From the NCBI RefSeq assembly GCF_034424315.1, contig NZ_CP139972.1, positions 6,890,501-6,954,500 on the forward strand: a DNA stretch of 64,000 bases, written 5' to 3'. A program made the position numbers and the translations under genes. The DNA is from Chitinophaga sancti. Its GTDB lineage: Bacteria; Bacteroidota; Bacteroidia; Chitinophagales; Chitinophagaceae. Below, one piece after another: positions 46,275 to 54,718 of the stretch. The notes below the pieces were generated by a model that was not told where the DNA came from, searched no databases, and was given only the letters and a program-made list of their open reading frames with translations. Position 1 is the stretch's first letter, and each line of letters begins with the position of its first letter.

Positions 46275-46805
46275 ATGCGCAAACTTAGCATGGACGAACT
46301 AGGCCGCAAAACAATCGAAGAATTCAGGGCCGCCGAAAAAACACCACTCGTACTCGTACTGGACAATGTCAGGAGCATGCACAATGTCGGCTCCGTATTC
46401 CGTACCGCCGATGCCTTTTTAACGCAGGGCATTATACTGTGTGGCTATACCCCCGTTCCTCCTCACCGCGATATTCAGAAAACCGCCCTCGGTGCTACTG
46501 AAACCGTACACTGGCAATACTATAACACCACTGTAGAAGCAGTAAACGCCCTGAAAGAAGCTGGTTACCGTGTGCTGGCTATCGAACAGGCGGAAAACAG
46601 CATTATGCTTGACCAGTTCCAGATGAACAACGATCAGCCCCTGGCCCTCGTATTTGGCAACGAAGTAGCTGGTGTAGATGCAGCAGTGATGAAACTGGTA
46701 GACGGGTGTATTGAGATCCCTCAGCTGGGTATGAAACACTCTTTGAACATATCTGTTAGCACAGGTATCGTAGTTTGGGATATCTTTGTAAAGTTAAAAA
46801 AGTAA
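46275..46805 (+). CDS. TrmH/SpoU-family RNA 2'-O-methyltransferase
   Basis: The 176-residue protein is a compact SPOUT methyltransferase: 'LVLDNVRSMHNVGSVFRTAD' (motif 1, with the catalytic Arg), 'LALVFGNEVAGV' (motif 2) and 'IEIPQLGMKHSLNISVSTGI' (motif 3, knotted SAM site). It methylates a ribose in tRNA or rRNA; which one cannot be told. The ATG at 46275 gives the usual N-terminus 'MRKLSMDELG'. An ATG at 46230 would add 15 residues but lies upstream of the apparent promoter. The prenyltransferase gene follows after 6 nt. Confidence 0.92.
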   Translation: MRKLSMDELGRKTIEEFRAAEKTPLVLVLDNVRSMHNVGSVFRTADAFLTQGIILCGYTPVPPHRDIQKTALGATETVHWQYYNTTVEAVNALKEAGYRVLAIEQAENSIMLDQFQMNNDQPLALVFGNEVAGVDAAVMKLVDGCIEIPQLGMKHSLNISVSTGIVVWDIFVKLKK

Positions 46806-46811
46806 CCGGAA

Positions 46812-47678
46812 ATGATTACGACTGTAAATAAATACCTCTCGCTTGTAAAATTCAGCCATACCATATTCGCCATGCCTTTTGCGCTGACGGGTTTCTTTAT
46901 GGCTACAGCAAAGGCTGGGTACTCGTTCAGCTGGCAACTGTTTGTACTGGTAGTATTATGTATGGTGTTTGCAAGAAGTGCGGCAATGGCCTTTAACCGC
47001 TGGCTGGATGTGGATATCGATAAGATCAATCCCCGTACCGCAAAACGCGAGATCCCTGCAGGTGTGATCACTAAGAAAAATGCCCTGCTGTTTATCATTA
47101 TCAATTGCGCGGCATTTATTACCACCACCTGGTTTATCAACATGATTTGCTTTGTCCTCTCACCGGTTGCTTTGATCGTAGTGCTGGGATATAGTTATAC
47201 CAAGCGCTTCACCGCTCTGTGCCACATGGTACTGGGCTTAGGCTTATCACTGGCTCCTATCGGTGCTTACCTGTCAGTAACGGGCCATTTTGCGGCATTG
47301 CCTATCCTGCTGTCCTGCCTGGTGCTCTGCTGGGTATCCGGTTTCGACATCATCTATTCTCTCCAGGATGAAGATTTCGACCGTTCTCAGGCCCTTAATT
47401 CCGTGCCTGCCTGGTTAGGAAAGGCAGGTGCCCTGCACTTCTCCGAAGGACTGCATGTGGTAGCAGGCGCATTGGCTATTACCATTGGATTAATGGGGCA
47501 GTTCCACTGGTTGTATGCTATCGGGGCAGCTGTGTTCATTATAATGCTGATCTCTCAGCACCTGCTGGTAAAACCAAACGATCTGAGTAAGGTGAACATC
47601 GCGTTCATGACCACGAATGGTATAGCAAGCGTGGTATTTGCCATATTTGCCATTGCTGACATGTTATTTTTAGCTTAA
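46812..47678 (+). CDS. UbiA-family prenyltransferase, 4-hydroxybenzoate type (MqnP-like)
   Basis: The 288-residue membrane protein has about eight helices and the two Asp-rich motifs of the UbiA superfamily, 'NRWLDVDIDKINPRT' and 'DIIYSLQDEDFDRSQ', which bind the prenyl diphosphate through magnesium. 'SVPAWLG' after the second motif is characteristic of the UbiA group found with futalosine-pathway menaquinone synthesis (MqnP). It would attach a polyprenyl chain to an aromatic acid in the quinone pathway. Assignment to MqnP rather than UbiA rests on memory of the motif. It shares one base with ruvX (TAATG). Confidence 0.85.
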   Translation: MITTVNKYLSLVKFSHTIFAMPFALTGFFMATAKAGYSFSWQLFVLVVLCMVFARSAAMAFNRWLDVDIDKINPRTAKREIPAGVITKKNALLFIIINCAAFITTTWFINMICFVLSPVALIVVLGYSYTKRFTALCHMVLGLGLSLAPIGAYLSVTGHFAALPILLSCLVLCWVSGFDIIYSLQDEDFDRSQALNSVPAWLGKAGALHFSEGLHVVAGALAITIGLMGQFHWLYAIGAAVFIIMLISQHLLVKPNDLSKVNIAFMTTNGIASVVFAIFAIADMLFLA

Positions 47679-48088
47679 TGGGAAGAATACTGGCAATAGA
47701 TTATGGGAAAAAGCGCACCGGCTTGGCGGTCACAGATCCTTTGCAGATCATTGCAACGGGGCTCACCACCATTCCTTCACAAACGCTGATCCCTTATTTA
47801 AAGAAATACTTTGAAACTGAGCAGGTAGAGATGATCCTGATAGGGGAGCCAAAGAACCTGGATGGGAGTGATACAGACGCGACTGCTTTGGTAGCCGAAT
47901 GTGTGAGGATATTGAAAAAGAATTTCCCGGCAATGCCCCTGAAACAGGTAGATGAGCGCTTTACATCTAAAATGGCCTTTCAGACCATGATAGATAGTGG
48001 CTTGAAGAAGAAAGACAGGCAGAACAAGGGCCTGGTCGATGAGATCAGTGCTACGATTATATTACAGGAATACCTCCGTTCTAAATAA
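47678..48088 (+). CDS. ruvX: Putative pre-16S rRNA nuclease / Holliday junction resolvase-like YqgF
   Basis: The 136-residue protein is of typical YqgF/RuvX length, with the RNase H-like motifs 'LAIDYGKKRTGLAVTD' (catalytic Asp), 'ILIGEPKNLDGS', 'VDERFTSKMA' (Glu) and 'VDEISATIIL' (Asp). Proteins of this family trim the 5' end of 16S rRNA precursor and resemble Holliday junction resolvases in fold. It is the last gene of the mutS-divergent operon and is followed by a long terminator hairpin. Confidence 0.93.
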   Translation: MGRILAIDYGKKRTGLAVTDPLQIIATGLTTIPSQTLIPYLKKYFETEQVEMILIGEPKNLDGSDTDATALVAECVRILKKNFPAMPLKQVDERFTSKMAFQTMIDSGLKKKDRQNKGLVDEISATIILQEYLRSK

Positions 48089-48117
48089 ATTTATTGAAGC
48101 TGGCCGCGGGCCCGCAC

Positions 48118-48157
48118 AAAAAAATAGCTTCTGCTAAAGGCGGAAGCTATTTTTTTG
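48118..48157 (+). terminator. Terminator after ruvX
   Basis: A 17-bp stem with one G-U pair (48118-48134 with 48140-48156) closes a 5-nt loop and ends in seven Ts. Confidence 0.9.
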
Positions 48158-48166
48158 CCATTTTCG

Positions 48167-48174
48167 TAACTTTG
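48167..48174 (+). promoter_or_regulatory. Candidate -7 box of def
   Basis: TAACTTTG exactly matches TAnnTTTG and lies 23 nt before the def start codon, giving a leader of about 20 nt. The -33 region overlaps the terminator of the previous gene and lacks a clear TTTG. Confidence 0.5.
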
Positions 48175-48197
48175 CACTTTTAAAACAATTCTATAGA

Positions 48198-48776
48198 ATG
48201 ATTTTACCAATCGTCGCCTACGGCCATCCGGTACTCCGCAAAGTGTGTGAGGACATCACACCAGAATACCCAGATTTAAACAAGCTGATCGCAAATATGT
48301 GGGAAACCATGTATGCGTCCAGCGGAGTAGGCCTCGCAGCACCCCAGATTAACAGGCCCATCCGCCTTTTCGTAATAGACAGCGAACAAATTATCAATAA
48401 CCTGGAAGATGATGAAAAAGACGAATACCCTGGCGATGCCGGCGTAAAACGTGTTTTCATCAACGCACAGATCATAAACACCGGTGGCGAAGACTGGCCT
48501 TACAACGAAGGTTGCCTCAGTATTCCGAAGGTAAGAGAAGACGTATACCGTCCTGAAACCGTCACCATTAAATATGTGGACGAAAACTTCCAGCCGCACG
48601 AAGATACCTTTACCGGTGTCACAGCCCGCGTTATCTTCCATGAATATGACCATATAGATGGTAAATTATTTATTGATCACCTGAAGCCACTCAAGCGCAG
48701 AATGATTAAAAGCAAGCTGGATGATATATCAAAAGGAAAGATCAAGATGGATTACAAAATGATATTTCATAAATAA
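48198..48776 (+). CDS. def: Peptide deformylase
   Basis: The 192-residue enzyme has all three deformylase motifs: 'GVGLAAPQ', 'EGCLSIP' with metal ligand Cys106, and 'HEYDHIDG' with His148, catalytic Glu149 and His152. It removes the formyl group from the initiator methionine of new proteins. A roughly 15-residue insertion before motif 2 ('NNLEDDEKDEYPGDAGVKR', in part) is common in Bacteroidota type enzymes. The gene is transcribed alone from a promoter just upstream, and the sigma-factor gene 68 nt downstream has its own promoter. Confidence 0.96.
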   Translation: MILPIVAYGHPVLRKVCEDITPEYPDLNKLIANMWETMYASSGVGLAAPQINRPIRLFVIDSEQIINNLEDDEKDEYPGDAGVKRVFINAQIINTGGEDWPYNEGCLSIPKVREDVYRPETVTIKYVDENFQPHEDTFTGVTARVIFHEYDHIDGKLFIDHLKPLKRRMIKSKLDDISKGKIKMDYKMIFHK

Positions 48777-48789
48777 AATGTGTTAAAAT

Positions 48790-48820
48790 TTTGTAATGTT
48801 AGAAATCCCTATTATTTTAG
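48790..48820 (+). promoter_or_regulatory. Candidate promoter of the first ECF sigma gene
   Basis: TTTG at 48790-48793, a 19-nt spacer and TATTTTAG at 48813-48820 give one mismatch to the Bacteroidota -33/-7 pattern with ideal spacing. The start codon follows 24 nt later. Confidence 0.55.
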
Positions 48821-48844
48821 TGCCTGCAAACTAATCAACTATTA

Positions 48845-49393
48845 TTGGGAGCAGCACTTACATATACTGAAGCCGAACTGGTCACTGGATTAAAATCCAG
48901 GAATGAAAAGTTTTTCGGTTATTTATATGATCATTATTCACCGGCATTGTATGGCATCGCCCTCAAAGTGGTGGTCGATGAGTCACTGGCCGGGGATGTG
49001 TTGCAGGAAATCTTTCTCAAAATCTGGAGAGGCATAGACCGTTACGATACGGAAAAAGGCCGTCTGTTCACCTGGATGGTGAACATAGCCCGCAATACAG
49101 CTATCGATACCCTCCGCTCCAAAGGCCACAAGCTGGGCCAGAAAGTTCAGGAAATAGGAAACAATTCCCTTATAATAGATCAACTGGCGGTACACCCGTC
49201 TGTTGATCACCTGGGATTGGCCAAAGTAGTGGAACAGTTGAACAAGGAACAACGTGTTATCATAGACCTGGCCTACTACAAAGGCTGTACACAGGACGAG
49301 ATCTCCAAAATTCTGGATATCCCGCTTGGTACGGTCAAGACCAGAATGCGTAATGCGATCATACAATTGCGGAATATTTTAAAACAGATGTAA
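48845..49393 (+). CDS. ECF sigma-70 factor, module A (TTG start)
   Basis: The 182-residue protein has sigma region 2 ('YDHYSPALYGIALKVV', 'VLQEIFLKIWRGIDRYD') and region 4 ('GCTQDEISKILDIPLGTVKT'), typical of ECF factors paired with RskA-type anti-sigma factors. The only start that keeps region 2 is TTG at 48845: an in-frame stop lies 9 codons upstream and the next Met is at about residue 78. Its paralogue at 50477 also starts with TTG. The anti-sigma gene follows after 4 nt. Confidence 0.9.
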   Translation: MGAALTYTEAELVTGLKSRNEKFFGYLYDHYSPALYGIALKVVVDESLAGDVLQEIFLKIWRGIDRYDTEKGRLFTWMVNIARNTAIDTLRSKGHKLGQKVQEIGNNSLIIDQLAVHPSVDHLGLAKVVEQLNKEQRVIIDLAYYKGCTQDEISKILDIPLGTVKTRMRNAIIQLRNILKQM

Positions 49394-49397
49394 GCAA

Positions 49398-50258
49398 GTG
49401 GATGTTCAACGTTACATATCATCCGGTATTATTGAAAACCACGTGATCGGTTTGGTCTCCGAAGCGGAACACCGCGAAATGGAGGCAGCGATCCGGCAGC
49501 ATCCTGAAGTAAAGGCTGCTGTAGATGCTGTACAGCAGGACCTGGAAAAATACGTGATGATGTTGGCGAAGAAGCCACCTGTAGACCTGAAAAAACAAAT
49601 ACTTGAGAGACTAAAAGACGACACTGCTGCTGAAGAGCCAGTTACTCCGATAGCTCAACCCGTTGCATCCGACGAGGAAATTCCTGTAATCGACTATACA
49701 CCCCAAACCCCGGTTTCCCCTTTAAAGATCTGGCAATATGCTGCCGCTGCCGCATTTACCTTGCTTGTAGCCAGTGTGGTCATGAACATTGCCTATTACA
49801 CCAAATACAACGATTCCCAAAATCAATACGCCAGTCTTCAGAACAACCAGGCCAGTTTTACCACCGAAAAGGATTCCCTCTCGGCACAACTGAATCATGC
49901 CCGGGAAGAACTGAAGATGATGAAGGACCCTGCTTTTAAATGGATAAAAATGCTGGGCACGCCCAAACACCAGGGCATCATAGCCACCATTTGCTGGAAT
50001 CCTGAATCGAAAGCCACATTTATACTCGCACAAAAGCTTCCAGAACCGCCACCTGATATGCAATACCAGCTATGGGCAATCGTCAATGGCAAATGTATAG
50101 ATGCGGGGGTATTCGCCACCGGCGAACTCGCCACCGCTATGCAGAAAGTCAAAGACGTAGTTACCGCGCAGGCATTTGCAGTTACCCTCGAAAAGAAAGG
50201 CGGCAGTCCAAGCCCTACACTAGACCAGATGTTTGTAGCTGGAAAGGTGGCTGGATGA
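49398..50258 (+). CDS. RskA-type anti-sigma factor, module A
   Basis: The 286-residue protein has a cytoplasmic zinc-less anti-sigma domain (about 1-75, 'YISSGIIENHVIGLVSEAEH'), one membrane helix at about 110-130 ('IWQYAAAAAFTLLVASVVM'), a coiled-coil-like stretch (about 137-175), and a periplasmic RskA C-terminal domain with 'YQLWAIVNGKCIDAGVFATG' and 'FAVTLEKKGGSPSPT'. It would bind the sigma factor encoded directly upstream. It starts at GTG; no ATG fits. A proline-rich linker lies before the helix. The signal is unknown. Confidence 0.88.
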   Translation: MDVQRYISSGIIENHVIGLVSEAEHREMEAAIRQHPEVKAAVDAVQQDLEKYVMMLAKKPPVDLKKQILERLKDDTAAEEPVTPIAQPVASDEEIPVIDYTPQTPVSPLKIWQYAAAAAFTLLVASVVMNIAYYTKYNDSQNQYASLQNNQASFTTEKDSLSAQLNHAREELKMMKDPAFKWIKMLGTPKHQGIIATICWNPESKATFILAQKLPEPPPDMQYQLWAIVNGKCIDAGVFATGELATAMQKVKDVVTAQAFAVTLEKKGGSPSPTLDQMFVAGKVAG

Positions 50259-50476
50259 TACAAAAAAGTCTCTTAGTCCTTCATTTTCAATTATTCCGCA
50301 ATAATTGCTATATTTCCTTTATTATTGCATTCCCTTTAACCATTAATTATTATTTGTATTTATTTGTAATCACACGCAGCTGTACCGGAACACGGGTACT
50401 TTTTTTCTGTAGCGTTTACGGCTATGATGTGGGAGCACTTGTGAAACGTAATTTTTAACATAATTCTTTATTTGTT

Positions 50477-51028
50477 TTGGAATCCGCGTTTACATATACG
50501 GAATCTGAGCTGATCCAGGGCTTAAAAGCTAAAGACCAAAAGGTGTTTAGTTACCTGTATGACCGTTACTCTCCTGCATTGTACGGCGTTGCACTCAAAG
50601 TGCTCAACGACGAAAGCAATGCAAGTGATTGTCTGCAGGAAGTATTCATGAAAATCTGGCGAAACATCGATCGTTACGACGAAAGTAAAGGTCGATTGTT
50701 CACCTGGATGCTGAATATTACCCGTAATACAGCCATTGACACACTTCGTTCTAAGGCACATAAAATGGATCAGAAAATCCAGGACATCGGAGATGACGTA
50801 CATTTATATACAGGCAATCTGGCTGTACACCCTTCCGTTGACCATCTCGGACTCTCCAAGGTTCTGGAAAAACTGACAAAAGAACAACGTATCATCATTG
50901 ACCTTGCATACTACAAAGGTTGCACCCAGGAAGAAATTTCCAGGTTGCTGGAAATCCCGTTGGGTACTGTAAAGACAAGGATGCGCAACGCGATCATTCA
51001 ATTAAGGAATCTGTTAAAATTAGTTTAA
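50477..51028 (+). CDS. ECF sigma-70 factor, module B (TTG start)
   Basis: The 183-residue paralogue of the factor at 48845 has the same blocks 'YDRYSPALYGVALKVL', 'KGRLFTWMLNITRNTAIDTL', 'HPSVDHLGLSKV' and 'GCTQEEISRLLEIPLGTVKT'. Region 4, which reads the -35/-33 element, is almost identical in the two, so they may recognise overlapping promoters. TTG at 50477 is the only usable start. It follows a 218-nt gap, so module B probably has its own promoter, and its anti-sigma gene begins 3 nt downstream. Confidence 0.9.
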   Translation: MESAFTYTESELIQGLKAKDQKVFSYLYDRYSPALYGVALKVLNDESNASDCLQEVFMKIWRNIDRYDESKGRLFTWMLNITRNTAIDTLRSKAHKMDQKIQDIGDDVHLYTGNLAVHPSVDHLGLSKVLEKLTKEQRIIIDLAYYKGCTQEEISRLLEIPLGTVKTRMRNAIIQLRNLLKLV

Positions 51029-51031
51029 GAA

Positions 51032-51862
51032 GTGAATGCAAACAGTTACATATCTTCTGGGTTAATTGAAGCCTATGTAAGCGGACTCGCTTCCTCCAAC
51101 GAAAGGGAGGAGCTGGAACAAGCCATAGCACAATACCCGGAGCTTGCTGCAGAATACCAAAGCTGCCAGCAGGATATGGAGCAATATATCATCTACCAAT
51201 CAGTCACACCACCTGCCACCTTAAAAGAAAGGTTATTCACACAGCTCGATACTGAAGAAACGGCACGCGCCAATGGTACTTACGTCGATGAAGACGCAAT
51301 ACCAGAAACGCCTGTACGTAAAATCCTCGTCAGCAGCGCATGGCGCTGGGTAGCTGCTGCATCCATCCTTTTACTGGTAGGAAGTGCGCTGCTAAATTAT
51401 AACCAGTATACACAGTACAACGGTTTACAACAGCGCTTTGATGCCATGGTGGTGTCCAATACCTCCATCGCATCAGAAACCAACGTATATCGTACAAGAC
51501 TGGAACAAGCCGAACAAAATTTACACATTGTGCAGGACCCTTCCATGAAAACGGTAAAAATGCCGGGAACAAAAACATTCCCGACTGCACTCGCTACCGT
51601 TTACTGGAGCCAGACTTCCAAAGAAGTTTTCGTAATGGTCAATAACCTGCCACAACCTTCTTCTGATAAACAATACCAGCTGTGGGCCATCGTAAATGGT
51701 AAACCCGTTGATATGGGCGTTTTTGAAACAGGCACCGCCGCAAAACTTATGCAGAAAATGAAATCTGTCGACAATGCGGAGATGTTTGCCGTTACTTTGG
51801 AGAATAAAGGCGGTAGCCCGGAACCAACTTTAGACCAGATGTACGCAGCAGGTAAGATATAA
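51032..51862 (+). CDS. RskA-type anti-sigma factor, module B
   Basis: The 276-residue paralogue of the protein at 49398 starts 'NSYISSGLIEAYVSGLASSN' after a GTG start. It has one membrane helix at about 105-122 ('WRWVAAASILLLVGSALL') and an RskA C-terminal domain with 'YQLWAIVNGKPVDMGVFETG' and 'FAVTLENKGGSPEPT'. The linker and the stretch after the helix differ most from module A, which is where signal sensing or proteolysis would act. The unknown secreted protein at 51889 starts 26 nt downstream and may belong to the same transcript. Confidence 0.88.
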   Translation: MNANSYISSGLIEAYVSGLASSNEREELEQAIAQYPELAAEYQSCQQDMEQYIIYQSVTPPATLKERLFTQLDTEETARANGTYVDEDAIPETPVRKILVSSAWRWVAAASILLLVGSALLNYNQYTQYNGLQQRFDAMVVSNTSIASETNVYRTRLEQAEQNLHIVQDPSMKTVKMPGTKTFPTALATVYWSQTSKEVFVMVNNLPQPSSDKQYQLWAIVNGKPVDMGVFETGTAAKLMQKMKSVDNAEMFAVTLENKGGSPEPTLDQMYAAGKI

Positions 51863-51888
51863 TCCCCCGGTATTTCGTAATTTGCAGC

Positions 51889-52815
51889 ATGCGATTATTG
51901 TTGTTATTCATTGTTGCTCTCTTGATCAGTAACATTTCACGTTCCCAGGATACGGCTAACTACAGAGGGATGACTGTCAACCTCGACGAAGTTGTCGTGC
52001 AAGCCAAACGGGTAGGCTTTGATGTCAATAGCTTTATCAAAAGGGTAGAAACTGATACTACCTTTTACAGGGCTTTCCGTAACCTGCATCTTTTAGGCTA
52101 TTCGGCCGATAATGATATCCGCATTTATGGGAAGAGAGGAAAGATCGAAGCCTTCCTGAAAAGTCAGACCCTCCAAACTATGCAGGGAACCTGCCGTAGT
52201 ATGAAAGTACTGCACGAAGAAACCGGTGGCGATTTCTATACCTCCAAAGGCGATTATAGATACTATACGGCTGAACTGTACGCAAACTTCTTCTTTACCA
52301 AAGGAACCATCTGTGCCAAAGCCAACGGAGAATCTATAGAACCATCCAAGGGCAACCTGGCCAAACACAAAGCCCAGCTGAAACAACTTATTTTCAATCC
52401 GGGTCAGCCTATCAAGGGCGTACCTATCGTAGGCGGTAAGGTGGCCATCTTCGATCCAGAAGTGATGCGCCTCTATGATTTCTCCATTACTTCCGAAGAA
52501 TTTAATGGCGTACCCTGCTGGGTGTTCTCCGCATTTGCGAAAAAGAACCTGGGTTATTTCGACAAGAATGATATCGTGATCAATGAGTTAGTCACCTACT
52601 TCTCCAAAGAGAACTTTGATATCGTAAACCGGAAATATTCACTCTCTTACAAGACCATGGTGTTTGATTTTAATGTGAAGATGAATGTACAACTGGTAAA
52701 GAGACAGAACCTGCTTACACCGGTATTAGTGACTTACGAAGGTACCTGGGATGTACCTTTCAAAAAAAGAGAGACAGCAATATTTATAGCGAAGTTTCAT
52801 GAGTTTACAAGATAA
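51889..52815 (+). CDS. Secreted protein of unknown function with a TonB-box-like motif
   Basis: The 308-residue protein begins with a signal peptide ending near 'SRSQD'. Close behind it comes 'VNLDEVVVQAKR' (about 30-41), which resembles the sequence after the carboxypeptidase-like domain in SusC proteins, but no plug or barrel follows. The remainder is predicted mostly beta with 'GYSADNDIRIYGKRGK', 'EEFNGVPCWVFSA' and a late 'KMNVQLVKRQNLLTPV'. I do not recognise a family. It comes 26 nt after the module B anti-sigma gene, so it may be a target or a partner of that regulator. A perfect palindrome follows its stop. Confidence 0.6.
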   Translation: MRLLLLFIVALLISNISRSQDTANYRGMTVNLDEVVVQAKRVGFDVNSFIKRVETDTTFYRAFRNLHLLGYSADNDIRIYGKRGKIEAFLKSQTLQTMQGTCRSMKVLHEETGGDFYTSKGDYRYYTAELYANFFFTKGTICAKANGESIEPSKGNLAKHKAQLKQLIFNPGQPIKGVPIVGGKVAIFDPEVMRLYDFSITSEEFNGVPCWVFSAFAKKNLGYFDKNDIVINELVTYFSKENFDIVNRKYSLSYKTMVFDFNVKMNVQLVKRQNLLTPVLVTYEGTWDVPFKKRETAIFIAKFHEFTR

Positions 52816-52816
52816 A

Positions 52817-52854
52817 ATAGAAGAGGCCCGTTCGTACGAACGGGCCTCTTCTAT
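52817..52854. terminator. Perfect 38-nt palindrome between two convergent genes
   Basis: All 38 bases are self-complementary around GTAC (core GAGGCCCGTTCGTACGAACG). A T-rich run (TTTTATC) follows only on the minus strand, so it mainly ends the leftward T9SS-cargo transcript and probably blocks both. Confidence 0.82.
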
Positions 52855-52857
52855 CTC

Positions 52858-52906
52858 TGAAAATGGTTTTCATTCCCTTGGGTGAATACCGCCTTTCATG
52901 AATGTT
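52858..52906 (-). repeat. 49-nt intergenic repeat, copy C
   Basis: On the minus strand this begins AACATTCATGAAAG and ends AATGAAAACCATTTTCA. It starts 3 nt after the stop codon of the gene at 52910-54571, in that gene's direction, and is closely similar to the two copies after lipB. Confidence 0.8.
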
Positions 52907-52909
52907 TTA

Positions 52910-54571
52910 TCAACGTATAAGTGTAATTGCTCCTGTTTTCCTCACATGTTCCCCTGACTTCTGTACCGTATATTCCATCACATACACATAAGTGCCAACT
53001 GGTACCCGGGTGCCGTTCCTCGTACCGGTCCAGCCAATATCCGGATCTGTTGTATAGTAGATCTGTGCTCCCCAGCGGTTGTACACACTAATGGAGAACG
53101 ACTGCAGAGGACATTTATATTTCGGCCGGAACAGGTCATTGTTACCATCCCCATTCGGACTAAAGCCACTTGGTAACCATACCTGGCAATCACAGTCCTT
53201 AAAACCTACTTCTACTGAATCAATCGCAGTGCCACAGGTATTTTGGGCTACCACGGCATAAATGCCTGCTGTATTGACTTTAAAGACAGAAACAGTACTG
53301 CTGTCCTGCCATTTATAATTACTACCTGCACCTTTAGGATACAGGGTATATACTTCCCCGCTGCACAATACCGTGTCTCTACCCAGGCTTACCCGCAGGG
53401 TATCTTCAATCTGTACATGCACGGTATCGCTGCTTACACAGCGGCCAATTTGTGCACGCACATAATAGTATCCTGTTTTGGTCACATAATAGGTAGCCTG
53501 CTTACTCGTATCCTGCCAGCGGTAGGTACCTGTTCCGAAATCGGCGGTCAATACCAGCTTTTCACCTTTACAGATGATGGTATCATTACCCAGGTTTACA
53601 TTGCGGAGGGCATTGTAGCGAACACGGATGCTATCAATTACATTGCAGGTATTATTGATCGTGGCATAGCACCACAAGTCCGCCGGACGGCTTGCCGAGA
53701 CGGTAGGTGTAGTCGCCCCTGTGCTCCAGAGGTAAGCGGTGGCACCACTGGTGGCGCCATTGATGATCACCGTTTCGCCGGGACAAAGTAAAGTATCCGG
53801 GCCCAGTGAGTATGGGTGCACAGTACCTCCAAATGCAATACGGATACTATCGATAAAAGTACCACAACCTTTGGCGTTTGCATTCACAATATAGGTGAAA
53901 GCGGCACGGGCAGTATCGCTGTGTACAATGATGTCAGGAGTCGTCGCGCCCGTGTTCCAGGAGAAGGTACAGTTCTGGGCAGTGGCATCCAGCTGCAGGG
54001 TTTCGCCCAGGCAAAGGATCACATCATTCCCCAGTTCTATTTCCGGCCTAGGCGTATAAAACACGTTCATAGAATCGGGTACCAGGCAGCCATTGATCTT
54101 TACCTTGTAGGTCTGCATCGAATCTACCACTATACTCTGGCTGGTAGAGCTATCCTGCCACATGTAAGCGGCCCCGGCTACATAGGGAGCCGTCAGGGTG
54201 ATAGTTGTTCCTTCGCAGAGAGTAGAGTCGGTAGGGCCAAAATCGTAAGGTACGGGAGCTACGACGGTAATCGTATTGGTAGAAATGTCTTCCACACCGC
54301 TCCGGTAAGCAACCAGGGTAATGGTGTAATCGCCCAGGGTATTATAAAGATGAACCCCGTTGATGGCTTTGGAAGAATCATACTTGCCTGATGCCGGATC
54401 ACCATAGTACCACTTAACGGAATCAATTCCGGCACGATCTGCAGTGGCGATGATAAAACGAATACTATCATTCTGGCAAGTGGTATTGTAGGTAAAGGGC
54501 GTAGATGCCTGCGCGGTGGTTGAACCGAGTAAAACGAGCAAAAATACTAGAAAGGGATATAGGTTTCTCAT
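52910..54571 (-). CDS. Secreted Ig-like repeat protein with T9SS type B sorting domain
   Basis: The 553-residue protein has a signal peptide ending 'TAQAST', a PKD-like segment (about 30-105, 'WYYGDPASGKYDSSKAINGV', 'LGDYTITLVA'), and five repeats of about 75-90 residues that each carry a variant of 'LGNDTxLCxGExxxL' followed by 'YxWxDSS' and a final Cys. It ends with the gliding-motility/CHU_C-type C-terminal domain ('WLPSGFSPNGDGNNDLFRP', 'YNRWGAQIYYT', 'TYVYVMEY'). That domain directs export by the type IX system and cell-surface display or release. Probably an adhesin-like surface protein; the binding partner is unknown. Confidence 0.88.
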   Translation of the reverse strand: MRNLYPFLVFLLVLLGSTTAQASTPFTYNTTCQNDSIRFIIATADRAGIDSVKWYYGDPASGKYDSSKAINGVHLYNTLGDYTITLVAYRSGVEDISTNTITVVAPVPYDFGPTDSTLCEGTTITLTAPYVAGAAYMWQDSSTSQSIVVDSMQTYKVKINGCLVPDSMNVFYTPRPEIELGNDVILCLGETLQLDATAQNCTFSWNTGATTPDIIVHSDTARAAFTYIVNANAKGCGTFIDSIRIAFGGTVHPYSLGPDTLLCPGETVIINGATSGATAYLWSTGATTPTVSASRPADLWCYATINNTCNVIDSIRVRYNALRNVNLGNDTIICKGEKLVLTADFGTGTYRWQDTSKQATYYVTKTGYYYVRAQIGRCVSSDTVHVQIEDTLRVSLGRDTVLCSGEVYTLYPKGAGSNYKWQDSSTVSVFKVNTAGIYAVVAQNTCGTAIDSVEVGFKDCDCQVWLPSGFSPNGDGNNDLFRPKYKCPLQSFSISVYNRWGAQIYYTTDPDIGWTGTRNGTRVPVGTYVYVMEYTVQKSGEHVRKTGAITLIR

Positions 54572-54718
54572 GCTTGGGACATGGGTAAGCCATAAAATTA
54601 ACAGAAATTCATGATATATGGTATTTTTTTAATAGAAAGCTAAAAACTTCGTGGTGTTAACATCCGGTTAGCAAACGTACCATATCATTATCCTATTTTT
54701 ACTCCTGAGAGAGAAGTA

